Origin: an uncultured Muribaculaceae bacterium
GTDB lineage: Bacteria; Bacteroidota; Bacteroidia; Bacteroidales; Muribaculaceae
Reading direction: 5' to 3'
DNA: 64,000 nt
Assembly (NCBI GenBank): GCA_910587425.1
Contig: CAJUKU010000011.1
Location: 1 to 64,000, forward strand
Below, one piece after another: positions 9,419-19,080 of this stretch. Position 1 is the first letter of the stretch; each line of letters begins with the position of its first letter. Made by a program: the position numbers and the translations under genes. The notes under the pieces are model-generated. The model made no database searches. It saw only the letters and a list, made by a program, of their open reading frames with translations, and had not been told where the DNA came from.

Positions 9419-10888
9419 ATGTCGCCGGTAACAGTAATAATCACAATAGCGGTCTACTTCCTGCTTCTGATAGCGATATCGGCGGTAGCGTCGCGCGGCA
9501 GCAACAACGATACTTTCTTCACCGGCAACAGGCGCACTCCCTGGCCTCTGGTGGCTGTGGCTATGATAGGTGCGGCTATATCGGGAGTGACATTCGTGTC
9601 TGTGCCCGGTATGGTGGTGGCTAAGGGACACGCATATCTTCAGATGGCTTTAGGCTTCATAGCGGGATATATAATCATCGCTGCTGTGCTCGTGCCGATG
9701 TTCTACCGGCGCGGTCTTGTGTCGATCTACTCCTACCTCGACCAGCGTTTCGGCAGACAAAGCTACCGCAGCGGCGCATGGATATTCTTCATCAGCAAGA
9801 TCACCGGGGCATCCGTGCGCTTTTTTGTAGTCTGCGCCGTGCTGCAGATACTTGTTTTCCGCCCGTTGGGTGTACCGTTCGAGCTTAATGTGCTTGTAAC
9901 CGTAGCCCTGATATGGCTATATACAGCCCGCGGAGGAGTGAAAGCGCTGATATGGACCGATCTGCTCAAGAGCCTATGTCTGATAGGCTCGGTGACGCTC
10001 AGCATCTGGTTTGTCGCCACTAATCTCGGTATGGGTCCGAAAGAGGTGGCTGATGCAGTGTCGGGACATGCCACTTCCAAGGCATTCCATTTCTCAGACC
10101 CTATGTCGGGGCAATGGTTCTGGAAACAGTTCATTGCAGGAATATTCCTCGCCATAGCTACCAACGGACTCGATCAGGACATGATGCAGCGGCATCTTTC
10201 GTGTGCCGACTCACGCTCGTCGCGTAAAAACATGATAGTAAGTTCTGTCATGCAGTTTTTTATTATCGCGATGTTCCTGATACTCGGTACTATGCTCGTC
10301 ATATATGCCGAAAGCACCGGAATAGAGATGCCTGAGAAATCCGACGAACTCTTCGGGCTTATAGCATCGCATGAATCGATGCCGATAGTGGTGGGGATAA
10401 TATTCGTCGTAGGACTTATATCAGCAAGCTACTCGGCTGCCGGATCGGCATTGACATCACTTACCACATCGTTCACAGTCGACATACTTAACGGTCGCGA
10501 ACGGTGGGAGGAGAAACAGCTCAGTCGTGTGCGGCGGCTCGTACATCTGCTCATGGCAGCCCTCATGGGCGCTTTCATCATTGCATTCCATCATCTCAGC
10601 AACGACGATGCCATAAGCGCGGTCTACACACTTGCCTCCTACACCTACGGTCCGATACTCGGGCTGTTCGCTTACGGGCTCGCCTCACGGCGTCCGGTAC
10701 GCGATGCCCTCGTACCGTTCGTATGCATAGCCGCTCCTGTCGCATCGTGGGGAGTGACACAACTAATGCTCCGTCAATGGGGATATGAGACCGGATTCGA
10801 ACTGCTTCTCATCAATGCCCTCCTGACTATGGCGGGACTCTATCTGACATCCATAAAATCAACAAGCTATGCCACGCAATCTGTTTAG
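9419..10888 (+). CDS. Sodium:solute symporter (SSS family)
   Basis: This 489-residue integral membrane protein has about 13 hydrophobic segments. It follows the SSS/SLC5 pattern: the N-terminal helix is followed by TFFTGNRRTPW and then AMIGAAISGVTFVSVPG, the region that forms the unwound substrate/Na+ site in this family. A later block, GIIFVVGLISASYSAAGSALTSL, is also typical. It should import a solute using the Na+ gradient across the inner membrane; the substrate is unknown, with sugars, sialic acid and myo-inositol all possible for this branch. It heads an operon and overlaps the WYL regulator by 20 bp, suggesting translational coupling. Confidence 0.88.
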   Translation: MSPVTVIITIAVYFLLLIAISAVASRGSNNDTFFTGNRRTPWPLVAVAMIGAAISGVTFVSVPGMVVAKGHAYLQMALGFIAGYIIIAAVLVPMFYRRGLVSIYSYLDQRFGRQSYRSGAWIFFISKITGASVRFFVVCAVLQILVFRPLGVPFELNVLVTVALIWLYTARGGVKALIWTDLLKSLCLIGSVTLSIWFVATNLGMGPKEVADAVSGHATSKAFHFSDPMSGQWFWKQFIAGIFLAIATNGLDQDMMQRHLSCADSRSSRKNMIVSSVMQFFIIAMFLILGTMLVIYAESTGIEMPEKSDELFGLIASHESMPIVVGIIFVVGLISASYSAAGSALTSLTTSFTVDILNGRERWEEKQLSRVRRLVHLLMAALMGAFIIAFHHLSNDDAISAVYTLASYTYGPILGLFAYGLASRRPVRDALVPFVCIAAPVASWGVTQLMLRQWGYETGFELLLINALLTMAGLYLTSIKSTSYATQSV

Positions 10889-11768
10889 CCGATACATCTG
10901 GATCATCGATACCATCCGCCAGCACGGAAGCATCAGCCGACAGACGCTCGACGACCTGTGGCGCAGAGCTGAAGTAGCCGACGGCGAACCACTTGCACGC
11001 CGTACATTCTACAATTACCGCATAGCCATACAGGATATATTCAAGATCAACATAGAGTGTAATCCTGCAACCTACGAATACTATATCGACGACGGTGGCG
11101 ACGAGCATCTTGAAAGCGTCACGGATCTAATGCTCAGTTCAGCTTCGATAACCAACGCCCTTACAGATGTGCGCGATATATCCCACCGCATTTTTGTGGA
11201 GGATGTGCCATCAGCACGCCTGCATCTTGCCGCAGTGATAACATCGATCAAGGAATCTAAACCATTGCGTTTCACTTACGCTCCATATACACGCACGAAT
11301 CCAACCACCGGTGTGGTCGTTGAGCCTTATTTCCTTAAGCTCTTCCGCCAGCGTTGGTACGTGACAGGGCGCAATGTGCGCGACAATGCCATAAAGACAT
11401 ATGCACTTGACCGAATGAGCGATGTCGAGCTGTCGACCGACAGTTTCACCATTCCCTCCGACTTTGATGCCGAGACCTACTTCGCCGACTCGTTCGGTAT
11501 CATATTCTCACAGGGTGAGGCTAAAAGAGTGCGGCTACGGACAGATCCGCGGCAGGCTAAGTATTTCCGTGCACTGCCACTTCACTCGTCACAGCAGGAG
11601 ATGGTGCACGACACCTATTCCGTATTCAGCTATCAGCTGAAGCTCACTCCCGACTTCGTGCAGGAACTTCTCTCGTACGGTCCGAAAATAACAGTCTTGG
11701 ATCCACCTGAACTCAAGGCTATGATTACTGAAAGTCTAAATCAGACATTAAAAAACTACCAGCAATGA
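10869..11768 (+). CDS. WYL-domain transcriptional regulator
   Basis: The 299-residue protein has an N-terminal helical, DNA-binding-like part (about 1-70, with [20 protein letters not shown] and [15 protein letters not shown]). A central WYL-type domain follows (about 115-200; [29 protein letters not shown]) and then a WCX-like C-terminal extension. WYL proteins are nucleotide- or ligand-sensing transcription factors; targets are unknown. The start is embedded in the 3' end of the symporter gene, and the stop overlaps trmD as ATGA. It might regulate its own operon, but nothing in the sequence demonstrates this. Confidence 0.82.
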   Translation: MPRNLFSRYIWIIDTIRQHGSISRQTLDDLWRRAEVADGEPLARRTFYNYRIAIQDIFKINIECNPATYEYYIDDGGDEHLESVTDLMLSSASITNALTDVRDISHRIFVEDVPSARLHLAAVITSIKESKPLRFTYAPYTRTNPTTGVVVEPYFLKLFRQRWYVTGRNVRDNAIKTYALDRMSDVELSTDSFTIPSDFDAETYFADSFGIIFSQGEAKRVRLRTDPRQAKYFRALPLHSSQQEMVHDTYSVFSYQLKLTPDFVQELLSYGPKITVLDPPELKAMITESLNQTLKNYQQ

Positions 11769-12457
11769 GAATCGACATACTTACGGTGCTCCCGGAGATG
11801 TTTGAGAGTCCTTTCGGCTGCTCCATAATAAAGCGTGCCATTGACAAGGGACTCGTTGACATACACATCCACAATCTCCGTGACTACACCACCAACCGAC
11901 ACCGCAAGGTCGACGACTATCCTTTCGGAGGAGGAGCGGGAATGGTCATGCAGATCGAACCTGTCGACCGCGCCATAGCAGCCCTGCGCTCCGAAAGGGA
12001 GTATGATGAGGTCATATACACCTCGCCCGACGGCGAACGCTTTGATCAGCCTATAGCCAACTCCCTGTCGATGTCGGAAAATATCATAATACTCTGCGGA
12101 CACTACAAGGGGGTCGACCAGCGCATACGCGACCATCTCATCACGCGTGAGATCTCAGTGGGCGATTATGTGCTCACCGGTGGCGAAATGCCGGCGGTGA
12201 TAATCACCGATGCCATAGTGCGTCTGATTCCCGGAGCCATAGGCGACGAACAGAGCGCACTCTCCGACTCTTTTCAGGACGGACTGCTCGCACCGCCCGA
12301 CTATACACGTCCGGCAGAGTATAACGGATGGAGCGTCCCCGAAGTCCTTCTATCTGGTCACCAGGCTAAGATAGATGCCTGGCGACATGAGCAGGCGGTT
12401 GAGAAAACATTGCGTCTGCGTCCGGAACTTGATCCTTACGGCAACAAGAAAAAATAA
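11765..12457 (+). CDS. trmD: tRNA (guanine37-N1)-methyltransferase
   Basis: A 230-residue SPOUT methyltransferase of normal TrmD length. It methylates G37 next to the anticodon using SAM, preventing +1 frameshifting. Diagnostic segments are [18 protein letters not shown] at the N-terminus, [27 protein letters not shown] and [14 protein letters not shown], the last two forming the trefoil-knot SAM site. The ATG overlaps the WYL stop by 4 bp and upp follows after 9 bp. TrmD is usually near ribosomal genes (rpsP, rimM, rplS) in many bacteria; here it is linked to transport and salvage genes. Confidence 0.97.
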   Translation: MRIDILTVLPEMFESPFGCSIIKRAIDKGLVDIHIHNLRDYTTNRHRKVDDYPFGGGAGMVMQIEPVDRAIAALRSEREYDEVIYTSPDGERFDQPIANSLSMSENIIILCGHYKGVDQRIRDHLITREISVGDYVLTGGEMPAVIITDAIVRLIPGAIGDEQSALSDSFQDGLLAPPDYTRPAEYNGWSVPEVLLSGHQAKIDAWRHEQAVEKTLRLRPELDPYGNKKK

Positions 12458-12466
12458 CAAAAGGTA

Positions 12467-13120
12467 ATGAAAATAATAAATTTCGATGATACTCCGTCGC
12501 TCGTGAGCCAGTATATGGCAGAACTGCGCGACGTCGACATACAGAGTGACCCGCTGCGTTTCCGCACCAATCTGCAGCGCATCGGCAAGATCATGGCTTA
12601 TGAGATAAGCCGCACGCTCGATTATAAACTGACAGATGTGACAACACCGCTCGGAACAGCAAAATGCCACATGATCGACAGTCAGGTGGTGCTCGCCACA
12701 ATATTCCGGGCAGGCATACCTTTCCACGAAGGTTTCCTTTCGTTTTTCGACCGTGCACAGAATGCCTTTGTATCGGCTTACCGCAAATACAAGGAAAAGG
12801 AAAATTTCGATGTGTTCATAGAATATCTCGCATCGCCACGTCTGGATGGAAAGACACTTGTAATAACTGACCCGATGCTCGCCACCGGAGCATCGATGGA
12901 ACTCAGTTACCGTGCGCTGCTGACCAAGGGGGAGCCTGCGCATATACATGTGGCTTCTGTCGTTGCTTCCAAAGTGGCGGTAGAATATGTGGAGCGCACA
13001 TTCCCTTCCGACCGCACCACTCTATGGGTAGGAGCTATCGATGATGAAATAAACACCCATTCCTACATAGTGCCGGGTCTGGGCGATGCCGGCGATCTCG
13101 CTTACGGAATAAAAGAATGA
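12467..13120 (+). CDS. upp: Uracil phosphoribosyltransferase
   Basis: This 217-residue type I phosphoribosyltransferase converts uracil and PRPP to UMP (pyrimidine salvage, cytoplasm). The PRPP-binding loop is at about residues 132-145 (VITDPMLATGASMEL). The C-terminal VPGLGDAGDLAYGI is the usual uracil-binding end of UPRTases. Length is standard. It lies 9 bp after trmD and is followed within 31 bp by a strong hairpin, so it is probably the last gene of the transcript that begins with the symporter. Confidence 0.96.
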   Translation: MKIINFDDTPSLVSQYMAELRDVDIQSDPLRFRTNLQRIGKIMAYEISRTLDYKLTDVTTPLGTAKCHMIDSQVVLATIFRAGIPFHEGFLSFFDRAQNAFVSAYRKYKEKENFDVFIEYLASPRLDGKTLVITDPMLATGASMELSYRALLTKGEPAHIHVASVVASKVAVEYVERTFPSDRTTLWVGAIDDEINTHSYIVPGLGDAGDLAYGIKE

Positions 13121-13150
13121 TGGTTTAAAATACGACTGTACAATAAAATA

Positions 13151-13199
13151 CGCACACCTCCGCCATATGCCATAACAGGCATACAGGCGGAGGTGTGCG
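13151..13199 (+). terminator. Hairpin after upp
   Basis: A perfect 14-bp stem pairs CGCACACCTCCGCC (13151-13164) with GGCGGAGGTGTGCG (13186-13199). Inside the loop ATGCC and GGCAT can pair again, so one long hairpin forms. No U-run follows, but the position directly after upp argues for a transcription or decay boundary. Confidence 0.7.
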
Positions 13200-13412
13200 G
13201 CATATATCAACATGTGTTGAAAAAGGTGTCAATAACTGTTCAAAACATAATGAAAGAAAATCAACAGATTTATTTGCAACTCTGCCACACAGCGCCGTAT
13301 ATAAGTTTCCGGCGCAATACAAAAAAAGTAATCATGAATCTTTCAAAGCTCTTTTCAGCGGAATCACACATGTTATTCACCTGCCAAGGGCACAAATATC
13401 GATTAAAGTTAT

Positions 13413-13420
13413 TAACTTTG
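13413..13420 (+). promoter_or_regulatory. Putative -7 promoter box upstream of nadA
   Basis: TAACTTTG is an exact match to TAnnTTTG. No good TTTG lies 19-21 bp upstream, so support is partial. Use of it would give a leader of about 200 nt before nadA, with the 21-bp dyad covering the transcription start. Confidence 0.4.
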
Positions 13421-13424
13421 CAGA

Positions 13425-13445
13425 TTATTAACACAGTGTTGATAA
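13425..13445. promoter_or_regulatory. 21-bp near-perfect palindrome, candidate operator
   Basis: TTATTAACAC and GTGTTGATAA are arranged as a dyad around a central A. Nine of ten base pairs match between half-sites. It begins 5 bp after the TAACTTTG box, exactly where a repressor would block initiation. The nearest downstream gene is nadA, so an NAD-responsive or other regulator is conceivable; the protein is unknown. Confidence 0.45.
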
Positions 13446-13629
13446 CATACATAAAAGTCTGAATGATAGCATTGGCGGATGTAAATAAAGGTTCATAACA
13501 ATGTTCCTTTTATCCAATAACCCATATTTGCAAGTTATCGCCCAAAAAGTTATTGGTGTTATTTACATCCATTGTTATTCTTCTTTCTGATTGATTTTTT
13601 TCAAAATTTTCAAATTTAAAAATAAAGAA

Positions 13630-14574
13630 ATGGCTGTTAAGAATGCAGCGGAGAAGGAACTCATAGATGAGATCCTGAAGCTCAAGAAAGAGCGTAATGC
13701 TGTCATCATGGCACATTATTACCAACCTGCCGAGATCCAGGACATAGCCGACCATATAGGTGATTCACTCGCGATGGCACGCATTGCCGCAACGTTGAGC
13801 GAACCGGTTGTGGTGGTGTGCGGCGTGCATTTCATGGCTGAGACTACAAAGATACTCTGTCCGGAGAAAACGGTTCTCGAGCCGGATCCCGAAGCGGGTT
13901 GCTCGCTTGCCGACAGCTGTCCTGCCGCAGAGTTCGAGGCTTTCATAAAGGCACACCCCGGGCATACGGTGATAAGTTATGTGAACACATCGGCAGCCGT
14001 AAAAGCCCTCACAGATATAGTGGTCACCTCCGGCAATGCCCTAAAGATAGTGAAAGCGCTGCCAGAGGATGAAAAGATAATATTCGGTCCTGACCGCAAC
14101 CTTGGATCATATATAAATAGCCTTACCGGGCGCGAGATGGTGCTGTGGGACGGTGCATGCCATGTGCATGAGCGCTTCTCGGTCGAGAAGGCAGCCGAAC
14201 TGAAACGTCAGCATCCCGGGGCGAAGATCCTGGTGCATCCGGAATGCACAGGTCCGATGCGTGCCATAGCCGATGTGACAGGCTCTACGGCAGTGCTGCT
14301 CGACTATGCCCGTGAGAGCGATGAGAAGGAGTTTATAGTGGCTACCGAGAGCGGCATTCTGCATCAGATGCGCCTCAGCTGTCCGGACAAGACATTCATC
14401 GCCGTGCCGCCACACGACTCCACATGCGGATGCAACGAGTGCTCGTTCATGAAGCTGAATACTCTCCGCAAGCTGCGCGACGCTCTGCGCGACATGTCGC
14501 CGCGCACGGAGGTTGATGCCGCCACAGCCCAACGCGCACGCCGCCCGATAGAGCGTATGCTCTCCATGTCATGA
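13630..14574 (+). CDS. nadA: Quinolinate synthase A
   Basis: This 314-residue [4Fe-4S] enzyme condenses iminoaspartate with dihydroxyacetone phosphate to quinolinate in de novo NAD synthesis. The expected features are present: MAHYYQPAEIQDIADHIGDS near the N-terminus, the cysteine in VVCGVHFMAE, HPECTGP in the middle and the C-terminal STCGCNECSFM block, together supplying the cluster ligands. I chose the ATG at 13630 (MAVKNAAEKELIDEIL), preceded by the A-rich stretch usual in this phylum. An upstream in-frame ATG at 13591 would add a low-complexity Phe/Lys stretch. Neither nadB nor nadC is adjacent. leuS follows after 44 bp. Confidence 0.95.
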   Translation: MAVKNAAEKELIDEILKLKKERNAVIMAHYYQPAEIQDIADHIGDSLAMARIAATLSEPVVVVCGVHFMAETTKILCPEKTVLEPDPEAGCSLADSCPAAEFEAFIKAHPGHTVISYVNTSAAVKALTDIVVTSGNALKIVKALPEDEKIIFGPDRNLGSYINSLTGREMVLWDGACHVHERFSVEKAAELKRQHPGAKILVHPECTGPMRAIADVTGSTAVLLDYARESDEKEFIVATESGILHQMRLSCPDKTFIAVPPHDSTCGCNECSFMKLNTLRKLRDALRDMSPRTEVDAATAQRARRPIERMLSMS

Positions 14575-14618
14575 CATAATACAGCTAAAAACGAAAAAAT
14601 AGAAAAACAGAATATAAA

Positions 14619-17390
14619 ATGGAATACAATCACAAAGATATAGAATCACGCTGGCAGCAGTATTGGAAAGAAAACCATACATACCGCACGGAGATCGACA
14701 AGACACGTCCGAAATTCTACGTGCTCGATATGTTCCCCTATCCTTCGGGCGCAGGTCTGCACGTCGGTCATCCGTTAGGCTACATCGCTTCCGATATATA
14801 TTCGCGCTACAAGCGTCTGCAGGGCTTCAACGTGCTTCATCCCATGGGATATGATGCCTACGGACTTCCCGCTGAGCAGTATGCCATACAAACAGGTCAG
14901 CATCCCGAGGTGACGACTGTGAACAACATCAACCGCTACCGCTCGCAGCTTGACAAGATAGGATTCTGCTACGACTGGGATCGCGAGGTGCGCACCTGTT
15001 CGCCCGACTATTACAAATGGACACAGTGGGCGTTCATACAGATGTTCAATTCATACTACGACACTGAGGCTGACGCAGCACGTCCGATAGCCGATCTTGA
15101 GGCTCATTTCGCCGCCCACGGTACTGAAGGTATCCACGCGGCATGTGGCGAGGAGATGACATTCACCGCCGATGAGTGGAACGGTATGGATGCGAAGCGC
15201 CGGTCCGATGTGCTGATGAACTACCGTATAGCCTACCTTGGCAACACAATGGTCAACTGGTGTCCGAAACTCGGCACGGTGCTCGCCAACGATGAGGTGA
15301 GCGAGGGTGTGTCGATCCGTGGCGGCTATCCTGTGGAGCAGAAACTTATGTACCAGTGGTGTCTGCGCGTGTCGGCTTACGCCCAGCGTCTGCTCGACGG
15401 TCTTGACACTATAGACTGGACAGAATCGCTGAAGGAGACTCAGCGCAACTGGATAGGACGCTCCGAGGGTGCCGAGATGCGTTTCCCGATAGATGGCAGC
15501 GACGTGGTTCTGGAGATATTCACCACACGTGCCGACACGGTGTTCGGAGTGACATTCATGGTTCTTGCTCCTGAGAGCGAGTATGTCGATGCGGTGACTA
15601 CTCCTGAACAGCGCGCCGCAGTCGATGAATATAAGGAAAGTATCCGCCACAAGACCGAGCGTGAGCGCATGATCGATAAGAAAGTGACGGGTGTGTTTAC
15701 CGGTGCATACGCTGTAAATCCTCTCACAGGCAAGAAAATTCCGGTGTGGGTGAGCGACTATGTGCTTGCAGGATACGGCACGGGAGCCATCATGGCTGTG
15801 CCTGCACACGACAGCCGCGACTACGCTTTTGCACGCAAGTTCGATCTTCCCATAATTCCGCTCATTGAGGGTGCCGACGTGAGCGAGCAGAGCTTCGATG
15901 CAAAGAGCGGCAAGATGATCAACAGCTGCGGCGAGGGTCTTTGTCTCGACGGTATGGAGGTGAAGGATGCTATCGCTGCTACCAAAAAATTCATAGCTGA
16001 GAAAGGTATCGGCAAGGTCAAGGTCAACTACCGTCTGCGCGATGCCATATTCAGCCGTCAGCGCTACTGGGGCGAGCCGTTCCCGGTATATTATAAGGAC
16101 GGCATACCACACATGATGGATGAGAGCTGCCTGCCGCTGCTTCTGCCGGAAGTGGATAAATTCCTTCCCACAGAGACAGGTGAGCCGCCTCTCGGACGCG
16201 CTAAAAACTGGAATACTCCTGAAGGTTATCCCATAGAGCTGTGCACCATGCCCGGATTTGCAGGATCGTCGGCATACTATCTGCGCTACATGGATCCGAA
16301 GAACAATGACCGTCTGGTATCGGAGGAAGCCGACAGCTACTGGCGCAACGTAGACCTCTATATAGGTGGTACGGAGCATGCCACAGGCCACCTGATCTAT
16401 TCCCGCTTCTGGAACAAGTTCCTCTATGATCTCGGCATCGTGTGCGAGGCTGAGCCTTTCCGCAAGCTCGTGAACCAGGGCATGATCCAGGGCAGGAGCA
16501 ACTTTGTGTACCGCATAAAGGATACCAACACATTCGTAAGCGCCGGACTTAAAGGAAACTACGATGTAACACCGATACATGTGGATGTCAACATAGTAAG
16601 CAACGACCTGCTCGATCTTGACCGCTTCCGCGCATGGCGCCCTGAGTTTGCCGATGCCGAGTTCATCCTTGAGGACGGACGCTATGTGTGCGGCTACGCC
16701 GTGGAGAAGATGTCGAAATCGATGTTCAACGTGGTTAATCCCGATGATATCGTTGAGCGCTACGGTGCCGACACGCTTCGTCTCTACGAGATGTTCCTCG
16801 GTCCGCTGGAGCAGAGCAAACCGTGGGATACAAACGGTATTGACGGTGTGAACCGCTTTATCCGCAAGTTGTGGAACCTCTTCTACCGTGGTGACGAACT
16901 TCTCCTTACCGACGGCGAGCCTACACGCGACGAGCTTAAATCGATCCACAAGCTTATAAAGAAAGTGACAGCCGATATTGAGGCATTCTCGTTCAACACT
17001 TCGGTAGCGGCATTCATGATATGCGTCAATGAGCTTACACAGCTCAAATGCCACAACAGGCAGGTTCTCTCGCAGCTTGTTGTGCTGCTGGCTCCGTTTG
17101 CACCGCACGTGAGTGAGGAGCTTTGGCATGTGCTGGGCAACGACAGCACCGTTTGCGATGCCGCATGGCCTGTGCACGACGAGCAGTGGCTCCGTGAGGA
17201 TTCGGTGACATACGCTGTGTCGTTCAACGGAAAGGCACGCTTCAATATCGAGGTGCCCGCCGATATGCCATCCGATCAGGTACAGGCTACAGCCCTTGCC
17301 GCACCCGGAGCAGCGAAATGGATCGAGGGTAAGGAGATAGTGAAGGTTATTGTAGTTCCCCGCAAGATTGTCAACATTGTGGTGAAGTGA
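14619..17390 (+). CDS. leuS: Leucyl-tRNA synthetase
   Basis: This 923-residue class I synthetase charges tRNA-Leu. The HIGH-type motif is at about residues 45-52 ([10 protein letters not shown]). The CP1 editing domain includes the Thr-rich [10 protein letters not shown] near 300 and [12 protein letters not shown] near 385, whose Asp binds the misacylated amino acid. The KMSKS loop is at about 694-699 ([16 protein letters not shown]), and the anticodon-binding and C-terminal domains follow. It is somewhat longer than the E. coli enzyme (about 860). Its stop overlaps the next start as ATGA. Confidence 0.98.
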   Translation: MEYNHKDIESRWQQYWKENHTYRTEIDKTRPKFYVLDMFPYPSGAGLHVGHPLGYIASDIYSRYKRLQGFNVLHPMGYDAYGLPAEQYAIQTGQHPEVTTVNNINRYRSQLDKIGFCYDWDREVRTCSPDYYKWTQWAFIQMFNSYYDTEADAARPIADLEAHFAAHGTEGIHAACGEEMTFTADEWNGMDAKRRSDVLMNYRIAYLGNTMVNWCPKLGTVLANDEVSEGVSIRGGYPVEQKLMYQWCLRVSAYAQRLLDGLDTIDWTESLKETQRNWIGRSEGAEMRFPIDGSDVVLEIFTTRADTVFGVTFMVLAPESEYVDAVTTPEQRAAVDEYKESIRHKTERERMIDKKVTGVFTGAYAVNPLTGKKIPVWVSDYVLAGYGTGAIMAVPAHDSRDYAFARKFDLPIIPLIEGADVSEQSFDAKSGKMINSCGEGLCLDGMEVKDAIAATKKFIAEKGIGKVKVNYRLRDAIFSRQRYWGEPFPVYYKDGIPHMMDESCLPLLLPEVDKFLPTETGEPPLGRAKNWNTPEGYPIELCTMPGFAGSSAYYLRYMDPKNNDRLVSEEADSYWRNVDLYIGGTEHATGHLIYSRFWNKFLYDLGIVCEAEPFRKLVNQGMIQGRSNFVYRIKDTNTFVSAGLKGNYDVTPIHVDVNIVSNDLLDLDRFRAWRPEFADAEFILEDGRYVCGYAVEKMSKSMFNVVNPDDIVERYGADTLRLYEMFLGPLEQSKPWDTNGIDGVNRFIRKLWNLFYRGDELLLTDGEPTRDELKSIHKLIKKVTADIEAFSFNTSVAAFMICVNELTQLKCHNRQVLSQLVVLLAPFAPHVSEELWHVLGNDSTVCDAAWPVHDEQWLREDSVTYAVSFNGKARFNIEVPADMPSDQVQATALAAPGAAKWIEGKEIVKVIVVPRKIVNIVVK

Positions 17391-18058
17391 TGAGCTACAT
17401 CCCCGAACTGTACGATTTTCTCGGTCAGCTTGCCCTGAACAACAACCGTCCATGGTTTGCCGCCCATCGTGCGGAGTATGACCGTCTGCGTGAGCTTTGG
17501 CTTGCCGACCTTGACAGACTCATAGCTGAAATGTGCCGCTGGTGCCCTCAATTGGCGCACCAGACGGCGCGTTCTGCTGTCTACCGCATATATCGTGATA
17601 CACGTTTCTCACCCGACAAGACACCGTTCAAGACGTATTTCTCGGCAGCCATAAGTCCGTATGGCAGAAAGAGTGATCATGCGGGCTTCTATATCCAGAT
17701 AGGTGTGGATCAGCGCCAGTCGGGACTTTACGGCGGTCTATGGTGTCCGCAGGCTCCCGTGCTCGCCAAACTGCGACATGCCATAGTCGACAATATAGAG
17801 GAATTTACCGCCATAACCGATGCTCCCGAACTTGAACGCGAATTTCCCGGCTGGCTCGGCGACAAGCTGAAGACCATTCCGAAAGGTTGGGAAAAGGATC
17901 ATCCGCAGGCGGAATTCCTGCGACTTAAGGAGTATGGGCGTTTCCATCCATGTACGCCCGAATTCTTCGCCGATCCCGACTGGTATATTCATGCCTCCGA
18001 ACTTTTCCGCATCCTCGCCCCCCTTGTCGACTTCCTTAACTACTCCATCGACGAGTAG
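17387..18058 (+). CDS. DUF2461 family protein
   Basis: This 223-residue cytoplasmic protein belongs to the DUF2461 (TIGR02453) family. Recognisable elements are [42 protein letters not shown] and [20 protein letters not shown]. The biochemical function of this family is not established as far as I know. No signal peptide or membrane segment is present. The start overlaps leuS by 4 bp, so translation is likely coupled; a coupling to tRNA charging is not otherwise supported. It ends 104 bp before ftsX, which has its own promoter. Confidence 0.85.
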   Translation: MMSYIPELYDFLGQLALNNNRPWFAAHRAEYDRLRELWLADLDRLIAEMCRWCPQLAHQTARSAVYRIYRDTRFSPDKTPFKTYFSAAISPYGRKSDHAGFYIQIGVDQRQSGLYGGLWCPQAPVLAKLRHAIVDNIEEFTAITDAPELEREFPGWLGDKLKTIPKGWEKDHPQAEFLRLKEYGRFHPCTPEFFADPDWYIHASELFRILAPLVDFLNYSIDE

Positions 18059-18123
18059 AAAATGATCATATTGACACATGCCATTGCAAACAGAATGGTA
18101 ATGTAGTTTAAATATGTTAAAGT

Positions 18124-18156
18124 CTTGACAAAGGGGTTGTGAAAGTTGTAATTTTG
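18124..18156 (+). promoter_or_regulatory. Promoter of the ftsX operon, predicting a leaderless mRNA
   Basis: TAATTTTG at 18149-18156 matches TAnnTTTG and CTTG at 18124-18127 lies 21 bp upstream. Transcription should begin about 5-7 nt after the box, that is at 18161-18163. The best ATG of ftsX is at 18163, so the mRNA would start at or next to its initiation codon. Confidence 0.65.
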
Positions 18157-18162
18157 CAGCCT

Positions 18163-19038
18163 ATGAGCAAAAAGAGCCACCATAGCCTTCCGCTTCTGAG
18201 CACTCATGCCACAGCCGTGGTGAGTGTGGCGCTGGTGCTGATAATTCTCGGAATAGTAGGGCTGCTTGGCATAGCCGCCCACCGTGTGAGCACTGACATT
18301 CGCCAGCAGGTGGGGTTTGTGGTGATGCTTGCCGATGATATAACTCCGGCACAGACAGAGCATCTGAAATCGACACTCGGAAAGGCTGATTATACTGCAC
18401 GGCTGACATATTCGTCGGCCGACGACGTCATGCGCCGCTGGCAGCAGATGGGCGATGGCGGGGATGACACCGAGCTTCTGGGCATAAATCCTTTTGCCGC
18501 CGAGATAGAGATAGGCGTCACGTCGGAATATGCCGACCCGGAGCTACTGCAGAAAGTTGTTACTGAGGTTGAACGCATGCCCGGAGTGGCTGAGGTGAGC
18601 CTTCATGCCGATATGGTGCGTTCCATAAATGCCACTATGCGTTCGCTGGCTCTGGTGCTGGTGATAGTGGCTGCGGCACTTTTGCTGATCTCGTTTGTGC
18701 TGATCAACAATACCGTGCGTCTCACTGTCTATGCACGCCGATTCACCATCCACACCATGAAGCTTGTCGGTGCAAAAGCGGGATTCATACGCCGTCCGTT
18801 CATAATCTCAAGCATAATCAATGGAATAATAGCTGGGCTGATAGCGCTTATGGCGCTGTCGGGCGTGCTTTTCTATGTATCGCGTGTGGATGAGCAGATA
18901 CTTGGTCTGCTGACATGGCAGAGCGCCGCAATGGTAATGGCATGTGTGTTTGTTGCCGGAATAGTGATATGTGCGGCGTCGGCATGGCTTGCCTCCAACA
19001 AATATCTCCGGCTCGGCTACGACAAGATGTTTGCCTGA
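18163..19038 (+). CDS. ftsX: Cell division ABC-type permease-like protein FtsX
   Basis: The 291-residue protein has four predicted membrane segments. An N-terminal helix is followed by a periplasmic domain (about 50-150; EIEIGVTSEYADPELLQKVV), then three helices, including ALVLVIVAAALLLISFVLI and the C-terminal pair. The RLTVYARRFTIHTMKLVGA coupling segment is typical. FtsX works with the ATPase FtsE to control murein hydrolases, classically through EnvC. No ftsE is adjacent. I start at the ATG 18163, because the alternative GTG at 18139 falls inside the promoter. An EnvC-like gene lies 23 kb downstream. Confidence 0.88.
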   Translation: MSKKSHHSLPLLSTHATAVVSVALVLIILGIVGLLGIAAHRVSTDIRQQVGFVVMLADDITPAQTEHLKSTLGKADYTARLTYSSADDVMRRWQQMGDGGDDTELLGINPFAAEIEIGVTSEYADPELLQKVVTEVERMPGVAEVSLHADMVRSINATMRSLALVLVIVAAALLLISFVLINNTVRLTVYARRFTIHTMKLVGAKAGFIRRPFIISSIINGIIAGLIALMALSGVLFYVSRVDEQILGLLTWQSAAMVMACVFVAGIVICAASAWLASNKYLRLGYDKMFA

Positions 19039-19080
19039 CGCCTGAGAGTTAATCAATTCAGAAAGTAAATTCCAACCGAA

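Larger units (their letters stand above)
13200..13629. other. AT-rich non-coding region between upp and nadA
   Basis: About 430 bp without a convincing gene. Short frames here lack family features and overlap each other. It contains several 1-2 mismatch DnaA-box-like nonamers (TGTTGAAAA at 13215-13223, TTATTCACC at 13373-13381, TGTTGATAA at 13437-13445, TTATCCAAT at 13510-13518), a TAnnTTTG box and a 21-bp dyad. The simplest reading is a long regulatory leader for nadA. Confidence 0.5.

Noticed and set aside
13193..13462. Short plus-strand frames in the gap before nadA.
   Set aside because: Their composition follows the AT-rich non-coding DNA, two frames overlap each other, and promoter and operator-like signals occupy the same bases.
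15051..17453. A very long open frame (about 800 codons) on the minus strand opposite leuS.
   Set aside because: It is fully antisense to an unmistakable leuS, shows no family features, and arises from codon bias in GC-rich DNA.
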